A stretch of DNA of 41,607 bases from Lawsonibacter sp. (GTDB lineage Bacteria; Bacillota; Clostridia; Oscillospirales; Oscillospiraceae), in assembly GCA_022798855.1 (NCBI GenBank), contig JAAWNI010000002.1, positions 1 to 41,607 of the forward strand, in the 5' to 3' direction. Positions 34,261 to 41,585 of the stretch are shown in pieces. Made by a program: the position numbers and the translations under genes. The first letter of the stretch is position 1. Each line of letters opens with the position of its first letter. Below the pieces are notes generated by a model. The model saw nothing but the letters and a program-made list of their open reading frames with translations, was not told where the DNA came from and searched no databases.

Positions 34261-35296
34261 AGACGGCGACGTCAAAATACTGCTGAAAGACATCACCGGC
34301 ATGGTGGAGCCCCTGGGGACCCGGGAGCGGGAGGAGCGAATCCAGGGGGGCGTGCACTACTCGGAGATGCTGCCCATCGAATACGTGCCCTCGCCCGCCT
34401 ACTTGTCGGCCTACCGGGACGCCCTGGCCAGATACGCCGGCATGACGGCGGAAGCAGTGGCCGCTGTGGCCGAACAGATATGGCGGGACAAGGGGGAGAA
34501 CGCGGCGCTTGTCTCCCTGGCCCGGGCGGGCACCCCGATCGGCGTTTTGATCAAGCGGTATCTGGCCTTCCGGTACAACGCCGCGGTGGAGCACTACACC
34601 ATTTCCATCATCCGTGGGCGGGGCATTGACCATGTGGCGATGGAGTACATTTTGAAGCGGCACAGGCCGGAGCACATTCAGTTTGTGGACGGCTGGACCG
34701 GGAAGGGGGCCATTCAAAATGAGCTGAATCAGGCCATGAGGGAGTACCCGGGCGTGGAACCCGGCCTTGCGGTCCTGTCCGACCCGGGCCTGCTGGCCGG
34801 AAAGCGGGGGACCCACGACGACTTCCTCATCGCCAGCTCCTGCCTGAACGCCACGGTGTCCGGCCTGCTGAGCCGCACCTTTTACCGAAAGGACATCATC
34901 GGCCCCGGCGAGTTCCATGGGGCGGCCTTTTACAGGGAACTGATGGATGAGGATTTGACCTACTCCTTCATTGACGCTGTGGAGCGCCGCTTTCCGCCGG
35001 AGGGCGGCTGTCCGGAGGGGGCGCCCGACGCCTCCGCCAGCGCCGGGGAGGAGATTGACGGCATCTGCGCCCGCTTCGGGATTGGTGACCGGAATCTGGT
35101 GAAGCCTGGAATCGGAGAAGCCACCCGGGTGCTCCTGCGCCGGGTGCCCTGGAAGGTCCTGGTCCACAGCCTGAGCGACGAGGACCACCTGGGGCACCTC
35201 TATCAGCTGGCGGAGGAGAAGGGGGTCCCGCTGGAGGAGTACCCACTGGCGCGCTACCGGGCCTGCGGCCTAATCCGCGCCCTGGCGGATAATTGA
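34244..35296 (+). CDS. StiP-family phosphoribosyltransferase-like protein with PELOTA domain
   Basis: This 350-residue protein belongs to the family once called cysteine protease StiP and now placed near phosphoribosyltransferases. SLARAGTPIG (91-100) and the PRPP-loop-like VDGWTGKGAI (148-157) fit the latter. A linker of low complexity (about 250-270) leads to a C-terminal PELOTA-type RNA-binding domain (about 288-350, with GEATRVLLRRVPWKVLV and a final YRACGLIRAL). It is the second predicted ribose-phosphate enzyme of the module. Its start lies inside the previous gene, with GGAGGAAGCG as ribosome binding site. Confidence 0.85.
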   Translation: MFGTYRDGDVKILLKDITGMVEPLGTREREERIQGGVHYSEMLPIEYVPSPAYLSAYRDALARYAGMTAEAVAAVAEQIWRDKGENAALVSLARAGTPIGVLIKRYLAFRYNAAVEHYTISIIRGRGIDHVAMEYILKRHRPEHIQFVDGWTGKGAIQNELNQAMREYPGVEPGLAVLSDPGLLAGKRGTHDDFLIASSCLNATVSGLLSRTFYRKDIIGPGEFHGAAFYRELMDEDLTYSFIDAVERRFPPEGGCPEGAPDASASAGEEIDGICARFGIGDRNLVKPGIGEATRVLLRRVPWKVLVHSLSDEDHLGHLYQLAEEKGVPLEEYPLARYRACGLIRALADN

Positions 35297-35297
35297 G

Positions 35298-36098
35298 ATG
35301 GGCGGGGTCTTATTTGCCAGCGACCTGGACAACACTCTGTTATTCTCCCACAGGCATAGGCAGGACACGGACCGGTGCGTGGAGTATCTGGAGGGGAAGG
35401 AGCAGGGGTTCTTCACCCGGCGGTCGCTGGAGCTGCTGCCCCTGGTGCGCCAGCGGGCGCTGTTTGTCCCGGTGACCACCCGGTCGGTAGCCCAGTACCG
35501 GCGCATCATGTGGCCGGAGTCCTGCGCCCCCCGGTACGCGGCGGCGGCCAATGGTGGAATCCTGCTGGTGGACGGGGAGGAGGATCAAGCGTGGTCCGCC
35601 CGGACCCGGGAGCTGGCCGCCCCCTGGCGGGAGGAGCTGCTGGAGCTGCTCGGCCGCCTGCCGGAAGCCCCTATGCTGAGGCGCTGCCGGATGGTGGATG
35701 GCCTGTACCTCTTCGCCGCCTGCGACGACGGGGAGAGCGCCCAGGCCGGCGGGCGCTTTTTCGCGGGCCGGACCACTCTGGACATCCAGGTGTCGGGGCG
35801 GAAGGCCTACTTTTTTCCGCCGCCGCTGAATAAGGGGATGGCTGTCGCCCGGCTGAAGGAGAGATTCCAGCCGGAGAAGACGGTCTGCGCCGGCGACAGC
35901 GTAATCGACGTGCCAATGCTCCGGGCCGGAGACGTGGCGCTCCTTCCCAGCGGGGAGCTGCTGGGGGAGGGGGGCGGACTGCGGGTCCACAGCGGAGGCG
36001 GGCGGTTCCCGGACTTCGTCCTGGAATCTGTGCTGAAAGAGATACCGCCGCCTTGGCCTTCGGGAGGGGCGGCGGCAAGTGATGAAGAGGTTTTCTAA
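35298..36098 (+). CDS. HAD-superfamily phosphatase of the Ter module
   Basis: This 266-residue Cof-like hydrolase has motif I SDLDNT (catalytic Asp near residue 9), motif II VTTRS, a motif III Lys in PPLNKGMAV, and motif IV CAGDSVIDVPML (about residues 195-206). The cap region between motifs II and III would choose the substrate, perhaps a phosphorylated nucleoside-like intermediate; this is inferred from the neighbours. It starts 1 base after the previous stop and has only a weak ribosome binding site, so it is probably translationally coupled. Confidence 0.87.
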   Translation: MGGVLFASDLDNTLLFSHRHRQDTDRCVEYLEGKEQGFFTRRSLELLPLVRQRALFVPVTTRSVAQYRRIMWPESCAPRYAAAANGGILLVDGEEDQAWSARTRELAAPWREELLELLGRLPEAPMLRRCRMVDGLYLFAACDDGESAQAGGRFFAGRTTLDIQVSGRKAYFFPPPLNKGMAVARLKERFQPEKTVCAGDSVIDVPMLRAGDVALLPSGELLGEGGGLRVHSGGGRFPDFVLESVLKEIPPPWPSGGAAASDEEVF

Positions 36099-36100
36099 CA

Positions 36101-37063
36101 ATGAGTCGAGAGATTACTGGTTATGACGTGGGCGCTCTGATGTACTGCCCCGCCAACGGCCACAAGGGCATTGTGGACGCGCTGCGGGAGGAGCGGTTTT
36201 CCCGCCCCTTTTCCCTGGCCTTCTGCCTGGAGGACACGGTGCGGGAGGACGCGGTGGAGTTGGCGGAGAGGGAGCTGTACCAGACCCTGGAGCGCATCAC
36301 AGCCGCCCGGAGGGAGGGATATTTTTACCTCCCCCTGATTTTTGTGCGGGTCCGCTCGCCCAGGCAGATGGAGGAGCTGGCACACCGGTTCCGCCCTTTC
36401 TCTGATATTCTGACGGGCTTTATCCTGCCCAAGTTTTTCATTGAGAACTGCGGCGCGTATATTGAGGTGATACAAGGGGCCGGGGCGGATTACTACTATA
36501 TGCCCATCTTTGAGTCCGCATCCATGATCGACCTCCGGCACCGGTACGACCGTCTGGCTGAGGTCAGGGACCGCATGGAAGCTGTGTCCGGCCGGATTTT
36601 GAACGTCCGGGTGGGGGGAAACGACTTTTCCCACGCCTTTGGCCTGCGGCGGCAGGTGGATCAGACAATCTATCAGCTCCGGCCCGTGGCCAGCCTGCTC
36701 ACCGACATCGTGACCACCTTTGCCAGCCGCTATGTGGTGGCCGGTCCGGTCTGGGAGTACTTTGCTGGAAGCGGCTGGGAGTCCGGCCTGCGGCGGGAGA
36801 TGGAGCTGGACCTGCTGTGCGGCTTTGTGGGTAAGACCGTCATCCACCCCAACCAGATTGCGGTGGTCAACGACTGCCTGAAGGTCTCCGCCGCGGACTA
36901 TCAGGACGCGTGCCATATTCTGAACTGGGAGCCGGACAGCTTCCAACTGGTGTCCTCCAGCGCGGAATCGACCCGGATGAACGAGTACAACACCCATTTC
37001 CGCTGGGCGGACCGGATCGTCCGTCTGGCGCAGGTGTATGGAGTCAAGGACAGCCCGGCCTGA
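36101..37063 (+). CDS. CitE-like C-C bond lyase (HpcH/HpaI superfamily TIM barrel)
   Basis: This 320-residue protein has the TIM-barrel fold of citrate lyase beta subunits: LMYCPANGHKGI at the N-terminus, FCLEDTV (about 42-48) with acidic ligands, MPIFESASMIDL, and GKTVIHPNQIAVVN near the C-terminus. Members of this subgroup are found in Ter biosynthetic clusters and probably cleave or join a C-C bond in the metabolite; the substrate is unknown. AAGAGG lies about 10 bases before the ATG, which starts 2 bases after the HAD stop. Confidence 0.87.
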   Translation: MSREITGYDVGALMYCPANGHKGIVDALREERFSRPFSLAFCLEDTVREDAVELAERELYQTLERITAARREGYFYLPLIFVRVRSPRQMEELAHRFRPFSDILTGFILPKFFIENCGAYIEVIQGAGADYYYMPIFESASMIDLRHRYDRLAEVRDRMEAVSGRILNVRVGGNDFSHAFGLRRQVDQTIYQLRPVASLLTDIVTTFASRYVVAGPVWEYFAGSGWESGLRREMELDLLCGFVGKTVIHPNQIAVVNDCLKVSAADYQDACHILNWEPDSFQLVSSSAESTRMNEYNTHFRWADRIVRLAQVYGVKDSPA

Positions 37064-37134
37064 GGGACGGACGCAAGATTTATCCACAACCGCACAAATA
37101 CAGGTTCTCAATCATGGTAAAGGAGCGCGGTTTT

Positions 37135-38520
37135 ATGAACGGCCAGCACTTTCAAACAGCAGTCAGGCGGCCCACTGGCGACGCGCTGGAGGAGTTCATG
37201 CTGCTGAACGGAAGGTATTCCAATTTCACTAAGGAAACTTTCTTTATCCGGTACGTCAGCAAGGGGAGCTATGAGGAAAACGCGGCCCGGCTCCAGAGCT
37301 GGACGGAGGGGGGCGGAGCCCGGGAGCGGGGCTTTGTCTTCGAGAGGGCCATGGCCAGCCAGCCCCCCAGGGAAAAGGTGGAGCGCTATTTGGCGCTGTA
37401 CCACGGCGGAGCGGTGGAGTTTCCCTTCCGTTTTCAGAACATGATGTGGCAGAAGGCGCTGGAGCGGAGCTTCGCCCAGGTCCTGGAGCTGTTTAAACAG
37501 GCGCGGGGCCGCAGCGAGGACTCCATTGTGAGAAATTTTGCCGTCAAGCTCCTCTACTGGATGGATACATATTTTCCCAGGCTGTTTGTGGAGACGGCGA
37601 AAATGAACCGGTTCCCCAAGTTCGCCTGCGGCGGCGGCGTCAAGCTGGCGGAGTACCTGTTTTTGTACCTCCTTTGGCTTTTGGGGTGCGACGTGCTCTA
37701 CCTCAGCGCCGGGGAGGATGTTTCCGTCAGCAATCCGGAGCTGCTGGCCCTGTCCCTGCGGATTGAGGACGCCGCCCCGCCGCCCGTCTGCCGTCCGGCG
37801 AGCACGGAGCGTGAAAACGCCCCCAGCGGCAGGGTGGTGATTACCATGGACAGCGTCCGAAGGCCGGAGCGCCACAGGACGGCCCCGCCCCAGCCTGCGG
37901 CGGCTCCTACAGCGGCCCCTGTCCTCCGCCAGGGCGGAGGGGCCCGCCAGCCCCTGGAGTTTGAGGAGCTGGCGAAAATCGCCTCCTCGGTGGTGATGCT
38001 GCGGGTGTTTGACCAGAGGGACCAGTGCTTTAAAACCGGGTCCGGCGTCATCATCAGCGAGAAGGGGTATGTGCTCACCAACATGCACGTGGTCAACGGC
38101 GGGCGCTACTACGGAATCATGCTGGAGGAGGAGACAGACGTCTTTTACACCGACGAGTTGATCAAGTACCACCAGGATTACGACCTGGCGGTCCTCCGCA
38201 TGGAGAAGCGCAGGCGGCCGGTTCCCATCTCCAAGGGGGGGAAGGGGCTGGTCAGAGGGCAGAAGGTGGTGGCCATCGGCAGCCCGCTGGGCCTGTTCAA
38301 CTCTGTCTCGGACGGCATTATCTCGGGGTTCCGGGACATGGAAAAGGTGTCCATGATTCAGTTTACCGCTCCGGTGTCCCACGGCAGCAGCGGCGGCGCC
38401 CTTCTGGATATGTACGGGGAGCTGGTCGGCCTGATTACCGCGGGATTTGACGACGGGCAGAACTTGAATCTGGCGGTGGGCTGTCAGACCATCGCTCAAT
38501 TTGTACGAGGATTGATTTAA
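37135..38520 (+). CDS. Trypsin-like serine protease with N-terminal YceG-like domain
   Basis: This 461-residue protein has two parts. The C-terminal half (about 280-461) is a trypsin/HtrA-type protease with His318 in TNMHVV, Asp350 in DYDLAVL and Ser419 in GSSGG. No PDZ domain, signal peptide or membrane segment is seen, so it acts in the cytoplasm. The N-terminal half is helical and ends in FPKFACGGGVK plus LLGCDVLYLSAGE (about 160-195), which matches the strand-helix-strand unit repeated in YceG from the same cluster. A Pro/Ala linker (about 210-270) joins the halves. The ATG at 37135 has AAAGGAG 9 bases before it; the frame is open further upstream. It is the last gene of the cluster and may process YceG or its partners. 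Confidence 0.85.
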   Translation: MNGQHFQTAVRRPTGDALEEFMLLNGRYSNFTKETFFIRYVSKGSYEENAARLQSWTEGGGARERGFVFERAMASQPPREKVERYLALYHGGAVEFPFRFQNMMWQKALERSFAQVLELFKQARGRSEDSIVRNFAVKLLYWMDTYFPRLFVETAKMNRFPKFACGGGVKLAEYLFLYLLWLLGCDVLYLSAGEDVSVSNPELLALSLRIEDAAPPPVCRPASTERENAPSGRVVITMDSVRRPERHRTAPPQPAAAPTAAPVLRQGGGARQPLEFEELAKIASSVVMLRVFDQRDQCFKTGSGVIISEKGYVLTNMHVVNGGRYYGIMLEEETDVFYTDELIKYHQDYDLAVLRMEKRRRPVPISKGGKGLVRGQKVVAIGSPLGLFNSVSDGIISGFRDMEKVSMIQFTAPVSHGSSGGALLDMYGELVGLITAGFDDGQNLNLAVGCQTIAQFVRGLI

Positions 38521-38525
38521 GCAAT

Positions 38526-38557
38526 AAGAGACTGGCGTACACCGCCAGTCTCTTGTT
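38526..38557. terminator. Bidirectional terminator at the end of the Ter cluster
   Basis: AAGAGACTGGCG (38526-38537), loop TACAC, CGCCAGTCTCTT (38543-38554) followed by GTT. The perfect 12-bp stem lies between the protease gene and the convergent DUF554 fragment. Confidence 0.85.
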
Positions 38558-38559
38558 CA

Positions 38560-38955
38560 TTATGTAAACCACGGGAGAAAATCCCATAAAACGGCGAAGA
38601 GGAGGGTGGGGAGCATGTTGGCCACCCGAATCTTCATATTCCAGATCAGGTTGACCCCGATGCAGAAAATCATGATCGAGCCGGTGAGGGAGAGGTTCGC
38701 CAGGGCCGGCTCGGTCAAAAAGGGTTCCACAAAGACGGCCAGCAGGGTGACCAGCCCCTGGAACACCCCCACAGGGATGGCGGAGAAGATGCAGCCCTTT
38801 CCCATGGAAGCGGTCATTACCAGGATGATGATAAGGTCCAGGACCGCCTTCGCCGCCAGGATGGAGTAATTTCCATAAATCCCGTCCTGGACGGCCCCCA
38901 CCACCGCCATTGCCCCGATGCACACCGTCAGGGAGGAGGTGGCGAAGGCATCCAC
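38560..38955 (-). pseudogene. DUF554 (YdfK/YqgA-type) membrane protein, N-terminally truncated
   Basis: The remaining 131 codons match the C-terminal half of DUF554 membrane proteins: FVDAFATSSLTVCIGAMAVVG, then AKAVLDLIIILVMTASMG and KIRVANMLPTLLF. About five hydrophobic helices remain. Family members have about 230 residues, so about 100 N-terminal residues, including the first helices, are missing. Similarity begins exactly at the purD terminator hairpin, pointing to a deletion joined there. A GTG at 38955 has GGAGG from that hairpin about 9 bases ahead, so a short protein could still be made. The frame is the same as that of purD, whose TGA stop is 12 codons upstream. Function of the family is unknown. 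Confidence 0.75.
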
Positions 38956-38960
38956 AAATG

Positions 38961-38989
38961 AGAGCCTCCGGCGGAAAGCCGGAGGCTCT
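38961..38989 (-). terminator. Hairpin after purD
   Basis: AGAGCCTCCGGC (38961-38972), a 5-base loop, GCCGGAGGCTCT (38978-38989), a perfect 12-bp stem three bases after the purD stop on the minus strand. The following bases (CATTTGTGG) are only weakly T-rich. Confidence 0.7.
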
Positions 38990-38991
38990 GA

Positions 38992-40248
38992 TCATACCTT
39001 CCCGATATCGGTGCGGAAGTGCATATCCTGGAAGGAAATGGGCTTGGCGGCGGCGTAGGCGGCGGCGATGGCCTGCTCCAGGGTGGAGCCGGTGGCGGTG
39101 ACGCCTAAGACCCGGCCGCCGGCGGTTAGGATTTCCCCGTTTTCCGCCTTGGTCCCGGCGTGGAAGACGGTGGCCCCCAGCGCTTCGGACTCCGCCAGGC
39201 CGGAGATGGGATGGCCGCTTTGGTACTTCACCGGGTAGCCCCCGGAAGCCAGCACCAGACAGCAGGCGGCTCCGTCCTTCCACTTTATGTCAACCTGATC
39301 CAGGGTGCCGTCCACACAGGCCTGGAAAATGTCCATCAGGTCGGAGTCCAGCATGGACAGGATGGGCTGAGTCTCCGGGTCGCCGAAGCGGGCGTTGTAC
39401 TCCACCACCCTGGGGCCGTCCTTGGTTAACATAAGGCCGAAGTAGATGACCCCCTTGAAGGGACGGCCCTCCGCCTTTAACGCGGCCACCGTGGGCAGGA
39501 AGATCTCCCTCACGCACCGGTCCGCAATCTCCGGCGTGTACTTGGGGGAGGGGCAGAAGGCCCCCATTCCTCCGGTGTTGGGGCCCTGGTTGCCGTCATA
39601 GGCCCGCTTGTGGTCCTGGCTGGACAGCATGGGGGCCAGGTGCTCCCCGTCGCAGAAGGCCAGCACCGTCACCTCAGGGCCTGTCATGCACTCCTCAATG
39701 ACCACAGTGGAGCCCGATTCGCCGAACTTCTTGTCCTCCATCATCTCCCGGACGGCGGTTTCCGCTTCCTCCACCGTGGAAGCCACCACCACGCCCTTGC
39801 CCAGGGCCAGGCCGTCCGCCTTGACCACGATGGGCGCGCCCTGCTCCCGGATGTAGGCCAGGGCGCTGTCCAGGTCGGTGAAGGTCTTATACCTGGCGGT
39901 GGGGATGTGGTATTTTTTCATCAATTCCTTGGAAAAGGCCTTGCTGGCCTCGATGATGGCGGCGTTGGCCCGGGGGCCGAAGGCGGGGATGCCCGCTTGT
40001 TCCAGGGCGTCCACCATCCCCAGGGCCAGGGGGTCGTCGGGGGCCACCATAACAAAGTCCATGGCGTTTTCCTTGGCCCACTTGACCATCCCATTCACAT
40101 TAGTGGCCTTGATGGGCACGCACTCCGCCACCTGGGCGATGCCCCCGTTGCCCGGGGCGCAGTACAACTCGGTCACTTTTGGCGACTGGGCCAGCTTCCA
40201 GCAGATGGCGTGCTCCCGGCCGCCGCCGCCTACGACTAAAACTTTCAT
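38992..40248 (-). CDS. purD: Phosphoribosylamine--glycine ligase
   Basis: It joins glycine to phosphoribosylamine with ATP, the second step of de novo purine synthesis. This is an ATP-grasp enzyme: MKVLVVGGGGREHAI at the N-terminus, VVKADGLALGKGVVVA (about residues 135-150), NTGGMGAFCPSP, and VVEYNARFGDPETQ near residue 290, all intact. The 418-residue length is normal. AAAGGAGAAC precedes the ATG. It follows a small membrane peptide gene and the AICAR transformylase on the same strand, so they form one purine transcription unit. Confidence 0.96.
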   Translation of the reverse strand: MKVLVVGGGGREHAICWKLAQSPKVTELYCAPGNGGIAQVAECVPIKATNVNGMVKWAKENAMDFVMVAPDDPLALGMVDALEQAGIPAFGPRANAAIIEASKAFSKELMKKYHIPTARYKTFTDLDSALAYIREQGAPIVVKADGLALGKGVVVASTVEEAETAVREMMEDKKFGESGSTVVIEECMTGPEVTVLAFCDGEHLAPMLSSQDHKRAYDGNQGPNTGGMGAFCPSPKYTPEIADRCVREIFLPTVAALKAEGRPFKGVIYFGLMLTKDGPRVVEYNARFGDPETQPILSMLDSDLMDIFQACVDGTLDQVDIKWKDGAACCLVLASGGYPVKYQSGHPISGLAESEALGATVFHAGTKAENGEILTAGGRVLGVTATGSTLEQAIAAAYAAAKPISFQDMHFRTDIGKV

Positions 40249-40265
40249 ACTACGTTCTCCTTTTA

Positions 40266-40433
40266 TCAGTCTCGACTGCCGATCCAGTAACAGCCTGCGC
40301 CTACCACAGCGGCGAGATAGCAGATGCTTTTTGAGATCTCATCAAAAAAAGGTGTGGTGAGAGGTTCGGCTAAAAACAATATTAGAAAAAAGAGAGCCAA
40401 GGAAATGCCGCCCCGAATCAACTTCTGCTGCAT
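40266..40433 (-). CDS. Small membrane protein (55 residues) in the purine operon
   Basis: A complete 55-codon frame starts MQQKLIRGGI and ends CYWIGSRD. It has two hydrophobic segments, about residues 9-23 (SLALFFLILFLAEPL) and 36-51 (SICYLAAVVGAGCYWI). GAGGAGGAATTGGT, an excellent ribosome binding site, lies just before the ATG, within the few bases after the transformylase stop. It fills most of the 197-base gap before purD. No family is recognised. A hairpin-like membrane peptide is likely; a role in purine synthesis is not implied beyond co-transcription. Confidence 0.7.
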   Translation of the reverse strand: MQQKLIRGGISLALFFLILFLAEPLTTPFFDEISKSICYLAAVVGAGCYWIGSRD

Positions 40434-40445
40434 ACCAATTCCTCC

Positions 40446-41558
40446 TCAATGATGGAACAGCCGCATACCGGTAAAGACCATGACCATGCCGTATTTGTCG
40501 GCAGTCTCAATAACCTGGTCGTCCCGGATGGAGCCGCCGGGCTGGGCGATATACACCACCCCAGACTGGTGGGCCCGTTCCACGTTGTCTCCGAAGGGGA
40601 AGAAGGCGTCGGAGCCCAGAGTGACGCCCTCCAGTTTGGCAATCCAGTCCGCTTTTTCCTTCTGGGTGAGGACATCAGCGATGAAGGCGTCAATGGCGTT
40701 GTCCCGGTCGGGGCGGCGGACGTTCTCCGAGAAGGGGAGGGCCAGCACCTTGGGGTGCCGACGCAGCCACCAGATATCCGCCTTGTTTCCCGCCAGACGG
40801 GTGCAGTGGATGCGGCTCTGCTGTCCAGCCCCTACGCCAATGGTCATGCCGTCCTTGACGTAGCACACCGAGTTGGACTGGGTGTATTTCAGGGTAATCA
40901 GGGCCAGCAGCATGTCGTTTTTGGCGCTCTGGGGCAGGTCCTTATTTCGAGTGACGATATTTTTCAGCATGTCCTCCGTAATGGCCAGGTCGTTGTACCC
41001 CTGCTCGAAGGTGATTCCGAAGATGTTTCGCCGCTCAATGGGAGCGGGGGTGTACTCTGGGTCGATTTTGACCACGTTGTAGCCGCCCTTGCGCTTGGTC
41101 TTGAGGATCTCCAGGGCCTCGTCGGTGTAGCCGGGGGCAATCACGCCGTCGGACACCTCCAGCGCCAGGAAGCGGGCGGTGTCTCCGTCGCAGGTGTCGG
41201 ACAGCGCCGCCCAGTCCCCAAAGGAGCACAGCCGGTCGGCCCCCCGGGCCCGGATGTAGGCGCAGGCGATAGGGGAGAGGTCCCCCTCGGGGGCCAGGTA
41301 CATCAGCCGCTCTGTGTCGTTCAGGGGCAGGCCCAGGGCCGCGCCGGCGGGGGAGACGTGCTTGAAGGAGGCCGCCGCCGGCAGACCGGTGGCCTGTTTC
41401 AGCGCCTTCACCAGCTGCCAGGAGTTCAGCGCGTCCATAAAATTGATGTACCCCGGCTTGCCGTTGAGCACCTCCAGGGGAAGCTTGCCCTGCTCCATAA
41501 AGATGCGGGCCGGCTTCTGGTTGGGGTTGCAGCCGTATTTCAGTTCCAGTTCGGTCAT
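40446..41558 (-). CDS. purH: Stand-alone AICAR transformylase (PurH C-terminal domain only)
   Basis: It transfers a formyl group to AICAR in the next-to-last step of IMP synthesis. Key residues are in ASFKHVSPAGAA (Lys-His pair of the active site), and SNSVCYVKDGMTIGVGAGQQSR and GSDAFFPFGDNV are typical of the domain. At 370 residues it lacks the N-terminal MGS-like IMP cyclohydrolase domain of the usual bifunctional PurH (about 510 residues), so ring closure must be done by another protein encoded elsewhere. AAAGGAGCGC precedes the ATG. First gene of the minus-strand purine unit inside the window. Confidence 0.92.
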   Translation of the reverse strand: MTELELKYGCNPNQKPARIFMEQGKLPLEVLNGKPGYINFMDALNSWQLVKALKQATGLPAAASFKHVSPAGAALGLPLNDTERLMYLAPEGDLSPIACAYIRARGADRLCSFGDWAALSDTCDGDTARFLALEVSDGVIAPGYTDEALEILKTKRKGGYNVVKIDPEYTPAPIERRNIFGITFEQGYNDLAITEDMLKNIVTRNKDLPQSAKNDMLLALITLKYTQSNSVCYVKDGMTIGVGAGQQSRIHCTRLAGNKADIWWLRRHPKVLALPFSENVRRPDRDNAIDAFIADVLTQKEKADWIAKLEGVTLGSDAFFPFGDNVERAHQSGVVYIAQPGGSIRDDQVIETADKYGMVMVFTGMRLFHH

Positions 41559-41585
41559 GTTGTGCGCTCCTTTCGATGAATGGGC

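Noticed and set aside
34244..35296. Calling the StiP-type protein a cysteine protease
   Set aside because: The name is historical. The visible motifs fit a phosphoribosyltransferase fold with a PELOTA domain; no convincing Cys-His catalytic pair was seen.
38435..39283. A 282-codon minus-strand frame overlapping the DUF554 and purD ends
   Set aside because: It is out of frame with both, its product is Arg/Gly/Pro-rich, and it crosses the terminator hairpins.
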